64,000 nucleotides of DNA, taken from positions 4,588,001 to 4,652,000 of the forward strand of contig CBDETS010000007.1 in assembly GCA_965242975.1 (NCBI GenBank). The letters are read 5' to 3'. The translations under genes were made by a program, and so were the position numbers. How positions within the stretch are numbered: the first letter of the stretch is position 1; each line of letters begins with the position of its first letter. This document shows, one piece after another, positions 56,122 to 64,000 of this stretch. The notes beneath the pieces were generated by a model that saw only the letters and a list, made by a program, of their open reading frames with translations, ran no database searches and was not told where the DNA came from. Source of the DNA: JAPPHA01 sp965242975. Its GTDB lineage: Bacteria; Pseudomonadota; Alphaproteobacteria; Rhodobacterales; Rhodobacteraceae.

Positions 56122-57453
56122 ATGCAGAATCCGGCAATTAGTAAAAACAACGCAGATTTTTGGACATCCCTGTTGGGAATGGCAAAGAGCCAAGACGGGA
56201 GACGCCGGTTATGGAATGGGTATATCGGTCTAAGGATCTCATCCGACAATTCGTTTGCGATCGAACATAAGATTGAGCCGCCAGACGGTGCCTGGCCGGT
56301 ACTTCGAAAAATTGAATTACGTAGAATTGAGACGATGGCACAAGAATATGGCGGCCATCCTGAACTCAGCGCCAAATTTATAAACTTCAGCGATCATACA
56401 TTTGAAGAAGAAGTCGATTTTTCGGAATTGGTGTTTATCAATGGTAGTTTCCGCAAAGCACAGTTCACATACCGAGCACACTTCGAAAATACACGATTTT
56501 TTGGTGCCGCCGACTTTTACGATGCCAGATTTAAGCACCAATCTCTTTTTTGTGGCGCTCGATTCCATGGATCTGCGCACTTTGACAATTCGCAATTCTG
56601 TTTTGGATGTTCGTTTAGTGGGGTCTCATTCGAGGCCGCGTGGTTCACGGAAGCACAATTTATCGAAAGCGGACTACCTAAGAATATAGCCCCCGGGACA
56701 CTTGTGGACTTCACAAATGCACGATTCACGTCTCTCGTCGACTTTCGAAAGGCTGTATTTGGAACACCCGGCGCTAGAATTGAGGGAAACGTTAGGCCTG
56801 AAAGAGTGGTGGATTTCTCTGGTGCACGTTTCAAATCGCGAACGTCGTTTTACAAATCGACAATCGCTGGGGTTCCGGCGTTCTTTAACACCCATCTTTA
56901 CGAAGATACAGATTTAGGAAATGTAAATTGGAATCGAGCAGCAGCTGATCGTGTTTCACCCAACTACGCAGTCAGGGCTTGGGAACGGCTCGAACTAATC
57001 ATGAGTCAACTCGAGAAGCCTCTCGATAGACATCGGTTCTTTCGGTTTAAAATGCGAGCGCGACGTAGAACGGACGGATATTTTCTGAGAGTACTGAACT
57101 GGATTTTTGAAATTACCTCCGACTATGGCTGGGGTTTACAACGAGCCTTTCTGACTTGGCTAATCCACTGGGCAGGCTTTGCACTCGTCATGTTTTTGAA
57201 TGCTCCTTTCCGGTCAAATGCGTTGGATTGTTGGAAAGTGCCATTCGCTGCGCTTGCTATAGGTTTCGCCAACGCGCACGCATTTCTCGGTCTCGCTACA
57301 GACGATGGACATCTTGCACCGAGTCGACAGTTGATGGAAAGTTACGATTTGCTGGGTCTGTTGCCAGTGATCGGGACAGTGCAAGCAGTTTTCGGGCCAA
57401 TTCTATTGTTTTTATTGGTGCTGACTTTTCGCAATCGATTTCGCCTCGCATGA
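56122..57453 (+). CDS. pentapeptide-repeat protein with C-terminal membrane domain
   Basis: Protein of 443 residues. The middle (about 85-270) consists of pentapeptide-like repeats with Phe or Leu at the centre of A(N/D)F-type units, for example ADFYDARF, AHFDNSQF and VDFRKAVF, which form a right-handed quadrilateral helix. A basic segment (RHRFFRFKMRARRR) follows, then three hydrophobic segments to the end, including WLIHWAGFALVMFLNAPF and LLPVIGTVQAVFGPILLFLL. Such proteins are membrane bound; the role is unknown. GC is clearly lower than in the host. It lies between two copies of the IS21-like repeat. Confidence 0.82.
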   Translation: MQNPAISKNNADFWTSLLGMAKSQDGRRRLWNGYIGLRISSDNSFAIEHKIEPPDGAWPVLRKIELRRIETMAQEYGGHPELSAKFINFSDHTFEEEVDFSELVFINGSFRKAQFTYRAHFENTRFFGAADFYDARFKHQSLFCGARFHGSAHFDNSQFCFGCSFSGVSFEAAWFTEAQFIESGLPKNIAPGTLVDFTNARFTSLVDFRKAVFGTPGARIEGNVRPERVVDFSGARFKSRTSFYKSTIAGVPAFFNTHLYEDTDLGNVNWNRAAADRVSPNYAVRAWERLELIMSQLEKPLDRHRFFRFKMRARRRTDGYFLRVLNWIFEITSDYGWGLQRAFLTWLIHWAGFALVMFLNAPFRSNALDCWKVPFAALAIGFANAHAFLGLATDDGHLAPSRQLMESYDLLGLLPVIGTVQAVFGPILLFLLVLTFRNRFRLA

Positions 57454-57520
57454 TGCCCAATCACATTAATATTGACGAACGGCGAACAGGGAAAGGAAGA
57501 CGGCTTTCTTGAGGCTCTGC

Positions 57521-57577
57521 TGTAGCGAATTGAAAATTATGGAGTCGGTGAATCGTTTCGCTGAAGTCACCTAAAAC
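57521..57577 (+). repeat. IS21-like end repeat
   Basis: About 55 bases that align without gaps, at roughly 80% identity, to 55955-56011: TGTAGCGAA in place of TGCAGCGAG, then CGGTGAATCGTTTCG in place of CGGTGAGTCGTTTCG. No matching right end was found nearby. Confidence 0.6.
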
Positions 57578-57620
57578 ACCATTTAAATCCGATGTATTAC
57601 CTCGTTCAAAAGGCCTTTCG

Positions 57621-57989
57621 TCAGCTCGGCATTATTGTGTCCAACGTGACAGCGGCGAGTTCGTCCGGCGTGCCGGCCACGTCGATCGATGGGTGATCAG
57701 GAGCGTCGCGCAGGGCCTGGCGGTGAGCCGCCGCCTGCGCCATGCCGGCCGCATCATTCGCCTCCTGGGCGATATTCCAGGCCGCATCCGCGGCGTCCCA
57801 GCGATCGGCCCTCTCGGCCCGAATCCAATCACGCTTGATCTCCTTGGCCTTTGCCATGTTGACAGTGACTACAGACTTGGAGCCGTCCTTCTGCCAAGCC
57901 TCCCGGAAAACCCTGTTGTTCGGCACCTGGATCTGATCGACTCGATAGAGCCTGCCTCCCAGTTCAACGTTCGTGTGAGGTCTGGTCAT
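57621..57989 (-). CDS. phage tail-associated hypothetical protein (XkdW-like)
   Basis: Protein of 122 residues, containing VPNNRVFREAWQKDGSKSVV, then TVNMAKAKEIKRDWIRAER. The second part (NMAKAKEIKRDWIR) is common in small phage proteins encoded next to tail fibres. The start at 57989 overlaps the upstream gene's stop by ATGA; the frame extends five residues further. It is the last prophage gene in the window. A tail-fibre assembly role is possible but unproven. Confidence 0.65.
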   Translation of the reverse strand: MTRPHTNVELGGRLYRVDQIQVPNNRVFREAWQKDGSKSVVTVNMAKAKEIKRDWIRAERADRWDAADAAWNIAQEANDAAGMAQAAAHRQALRDAPDHPSIDVAGTPDELAAVTLDTIMPS

Positions 57990-58249
57990 GCCGCCATCTC
58001 CCAAGCGTTACGAAACGTGCGATCTGTCGGGATCGCGCTTAAAGGCACTATCGCCATGATGCGCCTGTTGCCGGCATACTCCTTGACGCTGTCCGGCAGG
58101 TCCTTGGCGGCAAGAAGCTCCATCGCCTCTTCCTCGCTGTATCCCTGAGCCATCACGTTCTCAAGCCACCTCTTAGCGGCGTGCATGACCTGAACGGGAT
58201 CATCCGGGCGATCCGGGTCCTCGAAAACGATGCAGTAGCATGGGCTCAT
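57986..58249 (-). CDS. phage small hypothetical protein
   Basis: Protein of 87 residues, with MSPCYCIVFEDPDRPDDPV at the start and AIPTDRTFRNAWEMAA at the end. The motif DRTFRNAWE repeats the NRVFREAWQ of the next gene, as if one ancestral gene had been split or duplicated. AAGGTGA lies five bases before the ATG. It begins about 20 bases outside the left arm of the inverted repeat. Confidence 0.65.
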   Translation of the reverse strand: MSPCYCIVFEDPDRPDDPVQVMHAAKRWLENVMAQGYSEEEAMELLAAKDLPDSVKEYAGNRRIMAIVPLSAIPTDRTFRNAWEMAA

Positions 58250-58269
58250 GAAATCACCTTAGCCCGGAA

Positions 58270-58337
58270 TCCGATAATGTGAAATATGTTGACCCGTACA
58301 CCCTGCATCACTCGGAGCGGCTGGCGGCGGCGTGGGC
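58270..58337 (+). repeat. left arm of the tail-fibre inverted repeat
   Basis: 68 bases that match the complement of 58905-58972 with a single mismatch. The arm encodes the shared peptide NVKYVDPYTLHHSERLAAAW in the silent cassette. Confidence 0.9.
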
Positions 58338-58632
58338 ATCGATCAACCAGGTCGGTACGCAGGCCGTCCTCGACAGCTACAATGTCAGCTCGATCACGGA
58401 TCTCGGCGTCGGACGAACGCGCGTGAACTTTGATAACGCATTGGCTGACGGGAACTTTTCGGCGACTGCCGACCCGATAAACACGAACACCGGCGCCAAC
58501 ACTGACAGCGACGTCGCGTCGCCCGCCGCTTTCGCTGCCGGCAGCGTGACTGTGCTTTGCCGACGCCGACATGCCGGTAATGTCGTGGACGATGGCCATC
58601 TCTCCGTGATGGTCTTCGGAGACCCGACCTAG
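58270..58632 (+). CDS. silent alternative C-terminal cassette of the tail fibre
   Basis: Open frame of about 118 codons on the plus strand, opposite to all other prophage genes. It begins inside the left repeat arm with YVDPYTLHHSERLAAAW and continues VLDSYNVSSITDLGVGRTRV to the end VFGDPT. The expressed gene on the minus strand has the same layout (DDSFNVSSVTDIGTGRTRV, ending VFGDPT) but a different central sequence. It has no start of its own and would be translated only after inversion of the segment. Confidence 0.8.
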   Translation, partial: SDNVKYVDPYTLHHSERLAAAWASINQVGTQAVLDSYNVSSITDLGVGRTRVNFDNALADGNFSATADPINTNTGANTDSDVASPAAFAAGSVTVLCRRRHAGNVVDDGHLSVMVFGDPT

Positions 58633-58636
58633 CGGT

Positions 58637-59338
58637 CTAGGTGGGATCTCCGAACACGGCGACGCACGACTTTCCATCCTGGTAATGCACAGAATATCGA
58701 CCGATCGCGAACGCCGCTGCGCTCTTGCCACCGTCTATCGTGACATCCGCTCCAGCCGTCGATTGATTGGAAGCCACCACCGAATAATTCTGGTTTGCCA
58801 TGGGGTTGTCGAAATTGACGCGCGTCCTGCCTGTCCCGATGTCGGTCACGGACGAGACATTGAAACTGTCGTCGACGTGCGCTTGCCCGCCCGAATCTAT
58901 GTCGGCCCACGCCGCCGCCAGCCGCTCCGAGTGATGGAGGGTGTACGGGTCAACATATTTCACATTATCGGATAACGACGGGTTCCGGATGTCGGCGTTC
59001 GTGGCTTTCGCCAGTGATTGCAGATCGGGCAGCTGTGCCTTCGGCACCTTCGCGTTCGCGTCCAGGCCGGCCACGCCATCGGCCGTGCCTGCCGGCAGCT
59101 GGACGACGGGCACCTTCGATCCGGAACCGAGAGAGGCCACGCCGTCGGCCGCACCCCGCCCGATCTGGGCGTCAGGCACCTTTCCATTTGCGTCCAGGGA
59201 CGCGACGCCGCTGGCCGTTCCCCGGCCCGCGATCAGGGCCTTGACGACTCGGAAAAGGTTCAGGAAATCCGTCCGTGTAACCGTGTCCGTCTCGGCGTCC
59301 ACGTTGCCTGTCGAGATGTTGTCAACTGGCCAGGGCAT
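58637..59338 (-). CDS. phage tail fibre protein with switchable C-terminus
   Basis: Protein of 233 residues. The N-terminal half contains short collagen-like or spacer repeats of the pattern DGVASLGSGSKVPVVQLPAG and DGVAGLDANAKVPKAQLPDL (about residues 40-105), common in phage tail fibres. The junction KYVDPYTLHHSERLAAAW is followed by the variable C-terminal part (about 145-233). This part lies inside the inverted-repeat segment and is thus exchangeable. The C-terminus normally binds the host receptor. The gene follows the TipJ-type tail gene by nine bases, in the same direction. Confidence 0.8.
   Translation of the reverse strand: MPWPVDNISTGNVDAETDTVTRTDFLNLFRVVKALIAGRGTASGVASLDANGKVPDAQIGRGAADGVASLGSGSKVPVVQLPAGTADGVAGLDANAKVPKAQLPDLQSLAKATNADIRNPSLSDNVKYVDPYTLHHSERLAAAWADIDSGGQAHVDDSFNVSSVTDIGTGRTRVNFDNPMANQNYSVVASNQSTAGADVTIDGGKSAAAFAIGRYSVHYQDGKSCVAVFGDPT
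58905..58972 (-). repeat. right arm of the tail-fibre inverted repeat
   Basis: Partner of 58270-58337, within the coding region of the expressed fibre gene at about residues 123-145. Confidence 0.9.
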
Positions 59339-59347
59339 GGCTTTCTC

Positions 59348-62300
59348 CTACGATTGAATCCCGCGAACGATGACATCTACAGTCGCGTCCGCCGACTGTC
59401 CGTTCCCGTTGTAAATCTTGATCCGCGTCGGGTTGTTCTTGTTATCCAAGGTCCAGGTCCATCCGGCTCCGACGGACTGGAGCGTGACGTCGATGTCTGT
59501 CACCAGCGCCAGTTCCACGGGCACCACGCGGCCGGCCGCGGCCGATCCGTTCCAGTCGGAAGTGTCGCGATCGAGCAGCTTCTGCTCGGCGGATGGCGCG
59601 TGGATCGACCAGCACAGATGGTCGAGACTGAGGACAATCGTTCCGTCGCCCGTGAGCCTCCAGCGGATCTGGAACCAGCGGCCCGAGACCGTCGTCGCAC
59701 TGCCCGGGTATGCCGTCCATCCCTCGGCCCTCATGGCTGCCTGGGTGTCGCCCGCCCGATATTCGAAGTTCACGGTTCCTTTCGCGTCTCCCGACCACCG
59801 AAATGAGACGTCGAGCTCCGCGCCGATATCAATTTCTTCCGACGTGTACGTCACTGTCTGAGCCGCGTCCGATCCTGACCCCTTTGCCCAGCTTTCCCAG
59901 GCCGCCCACGTCGTCAGATCCTGCCAGGCATAATCGCCCGTACCCTCGATTGCGTCACGGCCGTCAGTAGAGCGAAGACCTCCGGTGATCGTGCCCGGCC
60001 AACCGTTCGCCGCAGGACATTTCCAGACCAGCGCATCGCCCTGGCGCTGCGGCCCCAGTTCGGCATCGATCCGCACGTCGCCCGTCGACTCGCGCCCGCC
60101 CGTGTCGATCGCGCGCGCCGCGAACACCCACTCTCCGGGCGGCGGTTCCACGGTTTCGAGCGGCGAGGCCGCGAGGTATCCGCGGTGCAACTCTTCCATG
60201 TCATCCCACCCGGGGATGACGCCGTCGGTCTTTGCAATGTACCTGATGACGATGCCGGCAAGGTCCGGATCGGCCGGTGGCCGCCACCTGAATCGCCGCG
60301 TGCCATCGCCGAGCACGTCGACCAGGAAGTTCGTCGGCAGCCCGGGCGGTGCCAGGACTCCCAGGATGTCGTGCGATGCCGTCGCCACCGGTCCGGTGGC
60401 GGCGGCCTCGGAGCCCGGCACGGCCGTGACGGTGAGCGTACCTGACGGCCCGCTGATCCACCTCGCTTCGGTCGCGCCGTCCCGGAGATTGGCAACGGTG
60501 CGCGCCGCGCCGCCGTCGATCGATTCCCGGATGACTCCGCCCCGCCAGTCTCCCGCGACGGTTAGTGTCGCCGAAATCTCGACTGCGTAGGCGTTGCCGG
60601 CCCGGATCAGCCGCTCCGAAATCGTGATCGACAGGATCCGCGCAACGCGCCGCGTCACGGCCGGGATCGGCACGGAAAGGTCGCTTGTCGCCAGGTCGTA
60701 GTACGCGGAGACCTCGTCGATCGCCGTGATCCGGTACTGCCGGTCGCTGACGGGCTCCACGCCGACAATTCGGGCTTTCCTTGGTGTGCTGTTGCTGTCG
60801 TAGAGCCTCCAGATCGCGTCGAGCGGTTTCGCGCCACCAGCGGTCGGCGGATCCGCGAGCGGCGTCGTGAGGGTGAGTTCCCTTGTCGGCCCGTTGACGC
60901 CGGCCGGCGCATTGACCTGGGACTGGTGCAGGACGCCCCGGCCGTCGCGAAGCAGCAGCCAGCTGTCGGCGCCCGGGTCCACCTCCTGGTCGAGGATCAC
61001 GCTGTTGGCCGTCCCGGCCTCCAGGCGGCCCACGGTGCCGCTGTCGATCAACCCGTGCGTCAGCCAGACGACGGTGCCCTTCGGCAGGCTCCGGGCCTCC
61101 CTCCGCATTTCCCATGACATCCGGCGGCGATGGTATTCCTGCTTGCCCGCCTGGAGGTTGCATTCCTTCGCTGCCTGGCTCTTGTCCGTCACGCCCCTGG
61201 CGGTGACCGTCACGCTCGATGCCGGCGTGCCCGTGAGACCGGGGCGCGTGCGCCGGATCGAGTTGTACTGCCAGTCGAGGTCGGGCTCGATGTAGCGCAC
61301 GACGATTTCGTCTGCAGGCTGCTCGGAAGCGTAGTCGATCCTGAAACTTCCCGCGACGATGTTCCCTGGCGTCACGAGTCCGGTCGGCAGGCGGTTCTCG
61401 TCGTCGTAGACCACTCCCAGTTTTCCCGTGTGCCAGCTGACAGATGCACGCCCGCATTGCGCGATCTGGCGCAGTACCTGGTCGCGGGTCATCCGTCCCG
61501 TGACCGGGAAATCGCAGGTGAGATTGTGGGTCACGCACCAGTCGTACCAGGCTCCCAGGTTGGCGTGGTCTATTCGGGCGTCGGGAATGCCCGCACCCGC
61601 ACGGACGCGCCCCTGGATTGAAACTCCGCGGGCATAGAAACGGAAAACCGCCGCCGGGTTCCTCGAGCGTGAATTTCCGGGCGTCCAGGCGGCGGCCTGC
61701 CAGGTCGGAACCTTCTGGTGCACGATGGCGGAGACGCGGTCGAGGCGGCCCTGGACCTGTCCCGATGCGCGGATACGGACCCCCATCCGGTTCTGCCCCG
61801 TGTAATCGGCAGTGTCCGGCTGGTACGAGCGGAGCGCTGTCCAGGTCAAATCGTTCTTGACCTTGGCATCGTCTGACGGGTCCGTGGTCCGGCGCACCTT
61901 GACTGTCCAGGTTCCGGATGCGTCGAGGTCGTAGTTGAACGTCCGTCGATAAGGCGCCTGTTCATCGTTCGAGAGCGTCTCGGTCCGCGTCACCGCAGCA
62001 GTGCCCGGCTTCGACCACTGGATCTCGACGTCGACGCTGACGGCGGAGATGCTGCCATCGTCGTTGATCCGGAACAGCTGTCCGACGAAGTCGATCCCGA
62101 TGCGGGTGGTGTTGTCGCCGGTCATGCGCGTGACGAACCCGGTGTCCTCAAGCGCGGCGCCCGCCTCGGTGTCGACATTGCCGGCAACGAGCGTGACGCG
62201 ACCGTCGGCGCCGGCATGCTGAACCGTCGCCTCCTCGTAGCTGCCGATTGCCGTTGAGCCGCTCTTGATCTCCTCAATATCGAGATCCCCGAGGCCGAAA

Positions 62301-62917
62301 TGAAACACCTGGCAGAGGTACTGCTCGTTGCCGCGGAATTCCGTGTATTCCTTCGCGGCAAGATCCGGGAAGATGCGGTGGCGGCCGAGGACCAGCGGCA
62401 TCGGCTCGTAGGGCCTGGCGCGATTGCCTCCGCCCGTGAGGCTGTAGACCGGGTCCGGCTGCACGATCTGCGGCGGCTCCGGCACCCGCACCGGGAAGAG
62501 GGCGTTGACAACCAGGCCGCCGCCGATGAGCGTTCCGGCTGCAGCCAGCCCGGCGCCAAACGTTCCCGCTGTGAGCCCAAGAGCGCCTGGCACGAAGAGC
62601 GATGCGGCGACGACGAACAGCTGTCCGAGAACGCGGCCGACATCGTCCCTGGGCGATGTCCGGAGCGTCACGACCTGGCCGGCCTGGAGGACGGTCAGGC
62701 TCCACCCTTCGCGCGGTACGAGCACGTGGCCGACGAGTGCGGAGGTGTCGGGATCGACGTCCTCGAGCTCGCGCGCCACCAGGTCCGCAAGCGTCGTGCC
62801 CGGCGCGATTGTCACCGGGCGCGTCGTCCGCCCTTCGCTGGTGATCGGGTGCGGCCAGACGTCGGCCGTAATGCTGACGCCTGGACGCGCTAAAGCGGGT
62901 ACGGGCGTCATGTCCAT
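59348..62917 (-). CDS. phage tail tip/host-specificity protein (TipJ family)
   Basis: Protein of 1189 residues, the largest of the module. The N-terminus has a small folded part with a hydrophobic glycine-rich segment (about 95-130, PGALGLTAGTFGAGLAAAGT). The middle contains the tail-tip fold with YEPMPLVLGRHRIFPDLAAK and YLCQVFHFGLGDLDIEEIKS, typical of TipJ. Fibronectin-like modules follow in the C-terminal third (LPTNFLVDVLGDGTRRFRWR). It forms the tip of a non-contractile tail and probably contacts the host surface. The ATG at 62917 overlaps the end of the NlpC/P60 gene; an ATG at 62911 is the alternative. Confidence 0.85.
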   Translation of the reverse strand: MDMTPVPALARPGVSITADVWPHPITSEGRTTRPVTIAPGTTLADLVARELEDVDPDTSALVGHVLVPREGWSLTVLQAGQVVTLRTSPRDDVGRVLGQLFVVAASLFVPGALGLTAGTFGAGLAAAGTLIGGGLVVNALFPVRVPEPPQIVQPDPVYSLTGGGNRARPYEPMPLVLGRHRIFPDLAAKEYTEFRGNEQYLCQVFHFGLGDLDIEEIKSGSTAIGSYEEATVQHAGADGRVTLVAGNVDTEAGAALEDTGFVTRMTGDNTTRIGIDFVGQLFRINDDGSISAVSVDVEIQWSKPGTAAVTRTETLSNDEQAPYRRTFNYDLDASGTWTVKVRRTTDPSDDAKVKNDLTWTALRSYQPDTADYTGQNRMGVRIRASGQVQGRLDRVSAIVHQKVPTWQAAAWTPGNSRSRNPAAVFRFYARGVSIQGRVRAGAGIPDARIDHANLGAWYDWCVTHNLTCDFPVTGRMTRDQVLRQIAQCGRASVSWHTGKLGVVYDDENRLPTGLVTPGNIVAGSFRIDYASEQPADEIVVRYIEPDLDWQYNSIRRTRPGLTGTPASSVTVTARGVTDKSQAAKECNLQAGKQEYHRRRMSWEMRREARSLPKGTVVWLTHGLIDSGTVGRLEAGTANSVILDQEVDPGADSWLLLRDGRGVLHQSQVNAPAGVNGPTRELTLTTPLADPPTAGGAKPLDAIWRLYDSNSTPRKARIVGVEPVSDRQYRITAIDEVSAYYDLATSDLSVPIPAVTRRVARILSITISERLIRAGNAYAVEISATLTVAGDWRGGVIRESIDGGAARTVANLRDGATEARWISGPSGTLTVTAVPGSEAAATGPVATASHDILGVLAPPGLPTNFLVDVLGDGTRRFRWRPPADPDLAGIVIRYIAKTDGVIPGWDDMEELHRGYLAASPLETVEPPPGEWVFAARAIDTGGRESTGDVRIDAELGPQRQGDALVWKCPAANGWPGTITGGLRSTDGRDAIEGTGDYAWQDLTTWAAWESWAKGSGSDAAQTVTYTSEEIDIGAELDVSFRWSGDAKGTVNFEYRAGDTQAAMRAEGWTAYPGSATTVSGRWFQIRWRLTGDGTIVLSLDHLCWSIHAPSAEQKLLDRDTSDWNGSAAAGRVVPVELALVTDIDVTLQSVGAGWTWTLDNKNNPTRIKIYNGNGQSADATVDVIVRGIQS

Positions 62918-63303
62918 TTGTAGAACCCTTCGAGATCGAGACCGTGAGCAGGAAGGTCGCCAGTCCTGCAGAGCACGGCGCCGAAATCCCGCGAGCAGTG
63001 CAGCACGAGCATCGTGCCGGCATGGATCGCCACGAGGCCGATATGGTATCGCCGTCGTCGCCGCCCGCCCGCCTCGCGCATGAGCGCCCCGTCGCCGTCC
63101 GTTGGCGCGATCGTGCGGATCGCGTAATCGCCACGCATCTCGTCGATCTGGCGGTCGCGGCCCGTGGACGCGGCGGCGTGCGGAGGGAACTCGAGCGTGC
63201 GGCCGAATTCCTCCCTGAGCACCTCAACCACGAAATCCGCACAGTCGTATCGCCCGGGCACCCACTGCCTGCCGAGCCACTTCTCCGTCCAGTGCGCGGC
63301 CAT
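62908..63303 (-). CDS. phage NlpC/P60-type cell-wall hydrolase (DUF6950-like)
   Basis: Protein of 131 residues. The catalytic cysteine lies in WVPGRYDCADFVVEVLREEF and the histidine probably in RRRRYHIGLVAIHAGTMLV. This compact NlpC/P60-like peptidase is encoded before the tail-tip gene in many phages and gene-transfer-agent-like modules and cuts peptidoglycan during DNA entry. Start and stop overlap neighbouring genes. Confidence 0.82.
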   Translation of the reverse strand: MAAHWTEKWLGRQWVPGRYDCADFVVEVLREEFGRTLEFPPHAAASTGRDRQIDEMRGDYAIRTIAPTDGDGALMREAGGRRRRRYHIGLVAIHAGTMLVLHCSRDFGAVLCRTGDLPAHGLDLEGFYKWT

Positions 63304-63767
63304 CAGAACAGCCCCGGTGCGGTCTGGGGGTCATAGCGCATCTCGACGGCCGGGCGGCCGAGCAGCGGGTCGAACCCCAGGCGGACGGTCACGCGCGCGG
63401 TGTCGACCTGGACGCCGGCGACATCGAGCGTCATTTCCCAGTCGACCGCCGCGTTGTCGATCGCCAGCGCCTGGAGGACGCGGACGGTCGCGCCCGCGCC
63501 GCCGCCGATCTGCTCGATCCAGTTCGAGAGGTCGCGCCCCGTGTTCGCCACGACGACGGAAGCCCGGGGTGAACGGCGCTCGTAGTCGTCGACGAGCTTG
63601 AACTCGAAGCGTGATTTGGTGAATTCCAGGCCGCCGATCGTCCGGGTGACGGGATCGTTGACGATCCTGAACGGCGCGAAGGCTGAAGGATGGGAGATCT
63701 CCAGAGCGGTCACGATCGTGTCCGGAGAGGCGCTTGCGCGCTCGGCGACGGTGAAGCGATCGGTCAC
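63303..63767 (-). CDS. phage tail protein (DUF1833-like)
   Basis: Protein of 154 residues with ALEISHPSAFAPFRIVNDPV near the start, FEFKLVDDYERRSPRASVVV and TARVTVRLGFDPLLGRPAVE later, the pattern of DUF1833 tail proteins. The GTG at 63767 overlaps the upstream stop (GTGA), which supports this start over the longer frame. Encoded directly before the NlpC/P60 gene, as is usual for this tail module. Confidence 0.82.
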   Translation of the reverse strand: MTDRFTVAERASASPDTIVTALEISHPSAFAPFRIVNDPVTRTIGGLEFTKSRFEFKLVDDYERRSPRASVVVANTGRDLSNWIEQIGGGAGATVRVLQALAIDNAAVDWEMTLDVAGVQVDTARVTVRLGFDPLLGRPAVEMRYDPQTAPGLF

Positions 63768-64000
63768 GGCCCCTCGAGCTCCAGCGTGAAATCCCAGGTC
63801 CTGCGGCCGCCGCGCACCCGCGCGTTGTAGCTGATCCCGCCCTGGCCGCCGCGTACCCGGACCTGGCACGCCTTCCCGTTCTCCGTATCGGTCCAGGCAA
63901 ACCACATGTGCGCTTCCGACGCGGCCCAGGTCTTGAAAGTCACAAGATCGGCGTCCGATTCCAGGAAGCCCCGGACCTGCCGGGTCCGTAGCGCCGAGGT
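63764..64000 (-). CDS. phage tail protein, C-terminal end (partial)
   Basis: The last 78 codons of a gene that starts beyond the window. The visible residues, for example RQVRGFLESDADLVTFKTWA and RTWDFTLELEGP, fit a small phage tail protein encoded before DUF1833. The family cannot be settled from this part. Confidence 0.6.
   Translation of the reverse strand, partial: TSALRTRQVRGFLESDADLVTFKTWAASEAHMWFAWTDTENGKACQVRVRGGQGGISYNARVRGGRRTWDFTLELEGP

Larger units (their letters stand above)
58270..58972. other. predicted invertible DNA segment
   Basis: About 703 bp bounded by 68-bp near-perfect inverted repeats. It holds two alternative C-terminal coding cassettes that meet tail to tail (stops at 58632 and 58637). 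Inversion would join the silent cassette to the constant N-terminal part of the fibre gene. No invertase gene is seen in the window. Confidence 0.8.

Overview
The window is GC-rich and looks alphaproteobacterial. The protein families point that way (LivHMGF clusters, coxDEG-like genes next to a molybdenum hydroxylase, TipJ/DUF1833-type phage tail genes), as do the tightly overlapping ATGA and GTGA gene junctions. Class-level placement is an inference from gene content. No rRNA, tRNA or CRISPR was seen.

Layout. (1) 1-3569, + strand: the end of an ABC substrate-binding gene, then livHMGF. (2) 3570-8340: a decayed ISKra4-type insertion sequence, a UDG-like fragment, a frameshifted partner gene and a resolvase scrap. 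(3) 8524-12970: an RND efflux adaptor and pump. (4) 12971-23518: a recombination-scarred region with several serine-recombinase fragments, an EamA exporter, a small tyrosine-recombinase element with ~90-bp inverted ends, and a two-gene NTPase/TPR system whose first gene is broken by a stop in its Walker A motif and by an 8-bp tandem repeat. (5) 23638-44981, - strand throughout: a ~21-kb catabolic and uptake block. It holds a second liv system, a LivF/Tm-1-like fusion, a PEP-hydrolase-like protein, a very long flotillin-like coiled coil, two SRPBCC proteins, a three-subunit molybdenum hydroxylase whose large subunit is split in two, its CoxD/CoxE-like maturation pair, an amidohydrolase, a lactonase-type metallo-hydrolase, an SMP-30/isochorismatase fusion and an SDR. 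(6) 45207-50022: a ferredoxin-NADP reductase, two small membrane or exported proteins, broken DUF7662-like and PIN-domain genes, and an enamidase. (7) 50430-52760: a decayed sugar-ABC/phytanoyl-dioxygenase cluster. (8) 53522-57577: a lower-GC island with TcmP, a Gp37/Gp68 three-Cys protein and a pentapeptide-repeat membrane protein, interspersed with IS21-like terminal repeats. (9) 57621-64000: the tail end of a prophage with a predicted invertible tail-fibre segment.

How the parts work together. The large minus-strand block reads as one inducible pathway: uptake by the liv transporter, hydroxylation by the Mo/Fe-S/FAD enzyme, then ring or lactone and amide hydrolysis by the hydrolases. The enamidase at 48844 acts on a nicotinate-like ring in its known relatives, so an N-heterocyclic or amide substrate is plausible, but this is inference. 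The accessory regions show heavy gene decay, and several breaks lie in homopolymer runs, so some may be sequencing errors.
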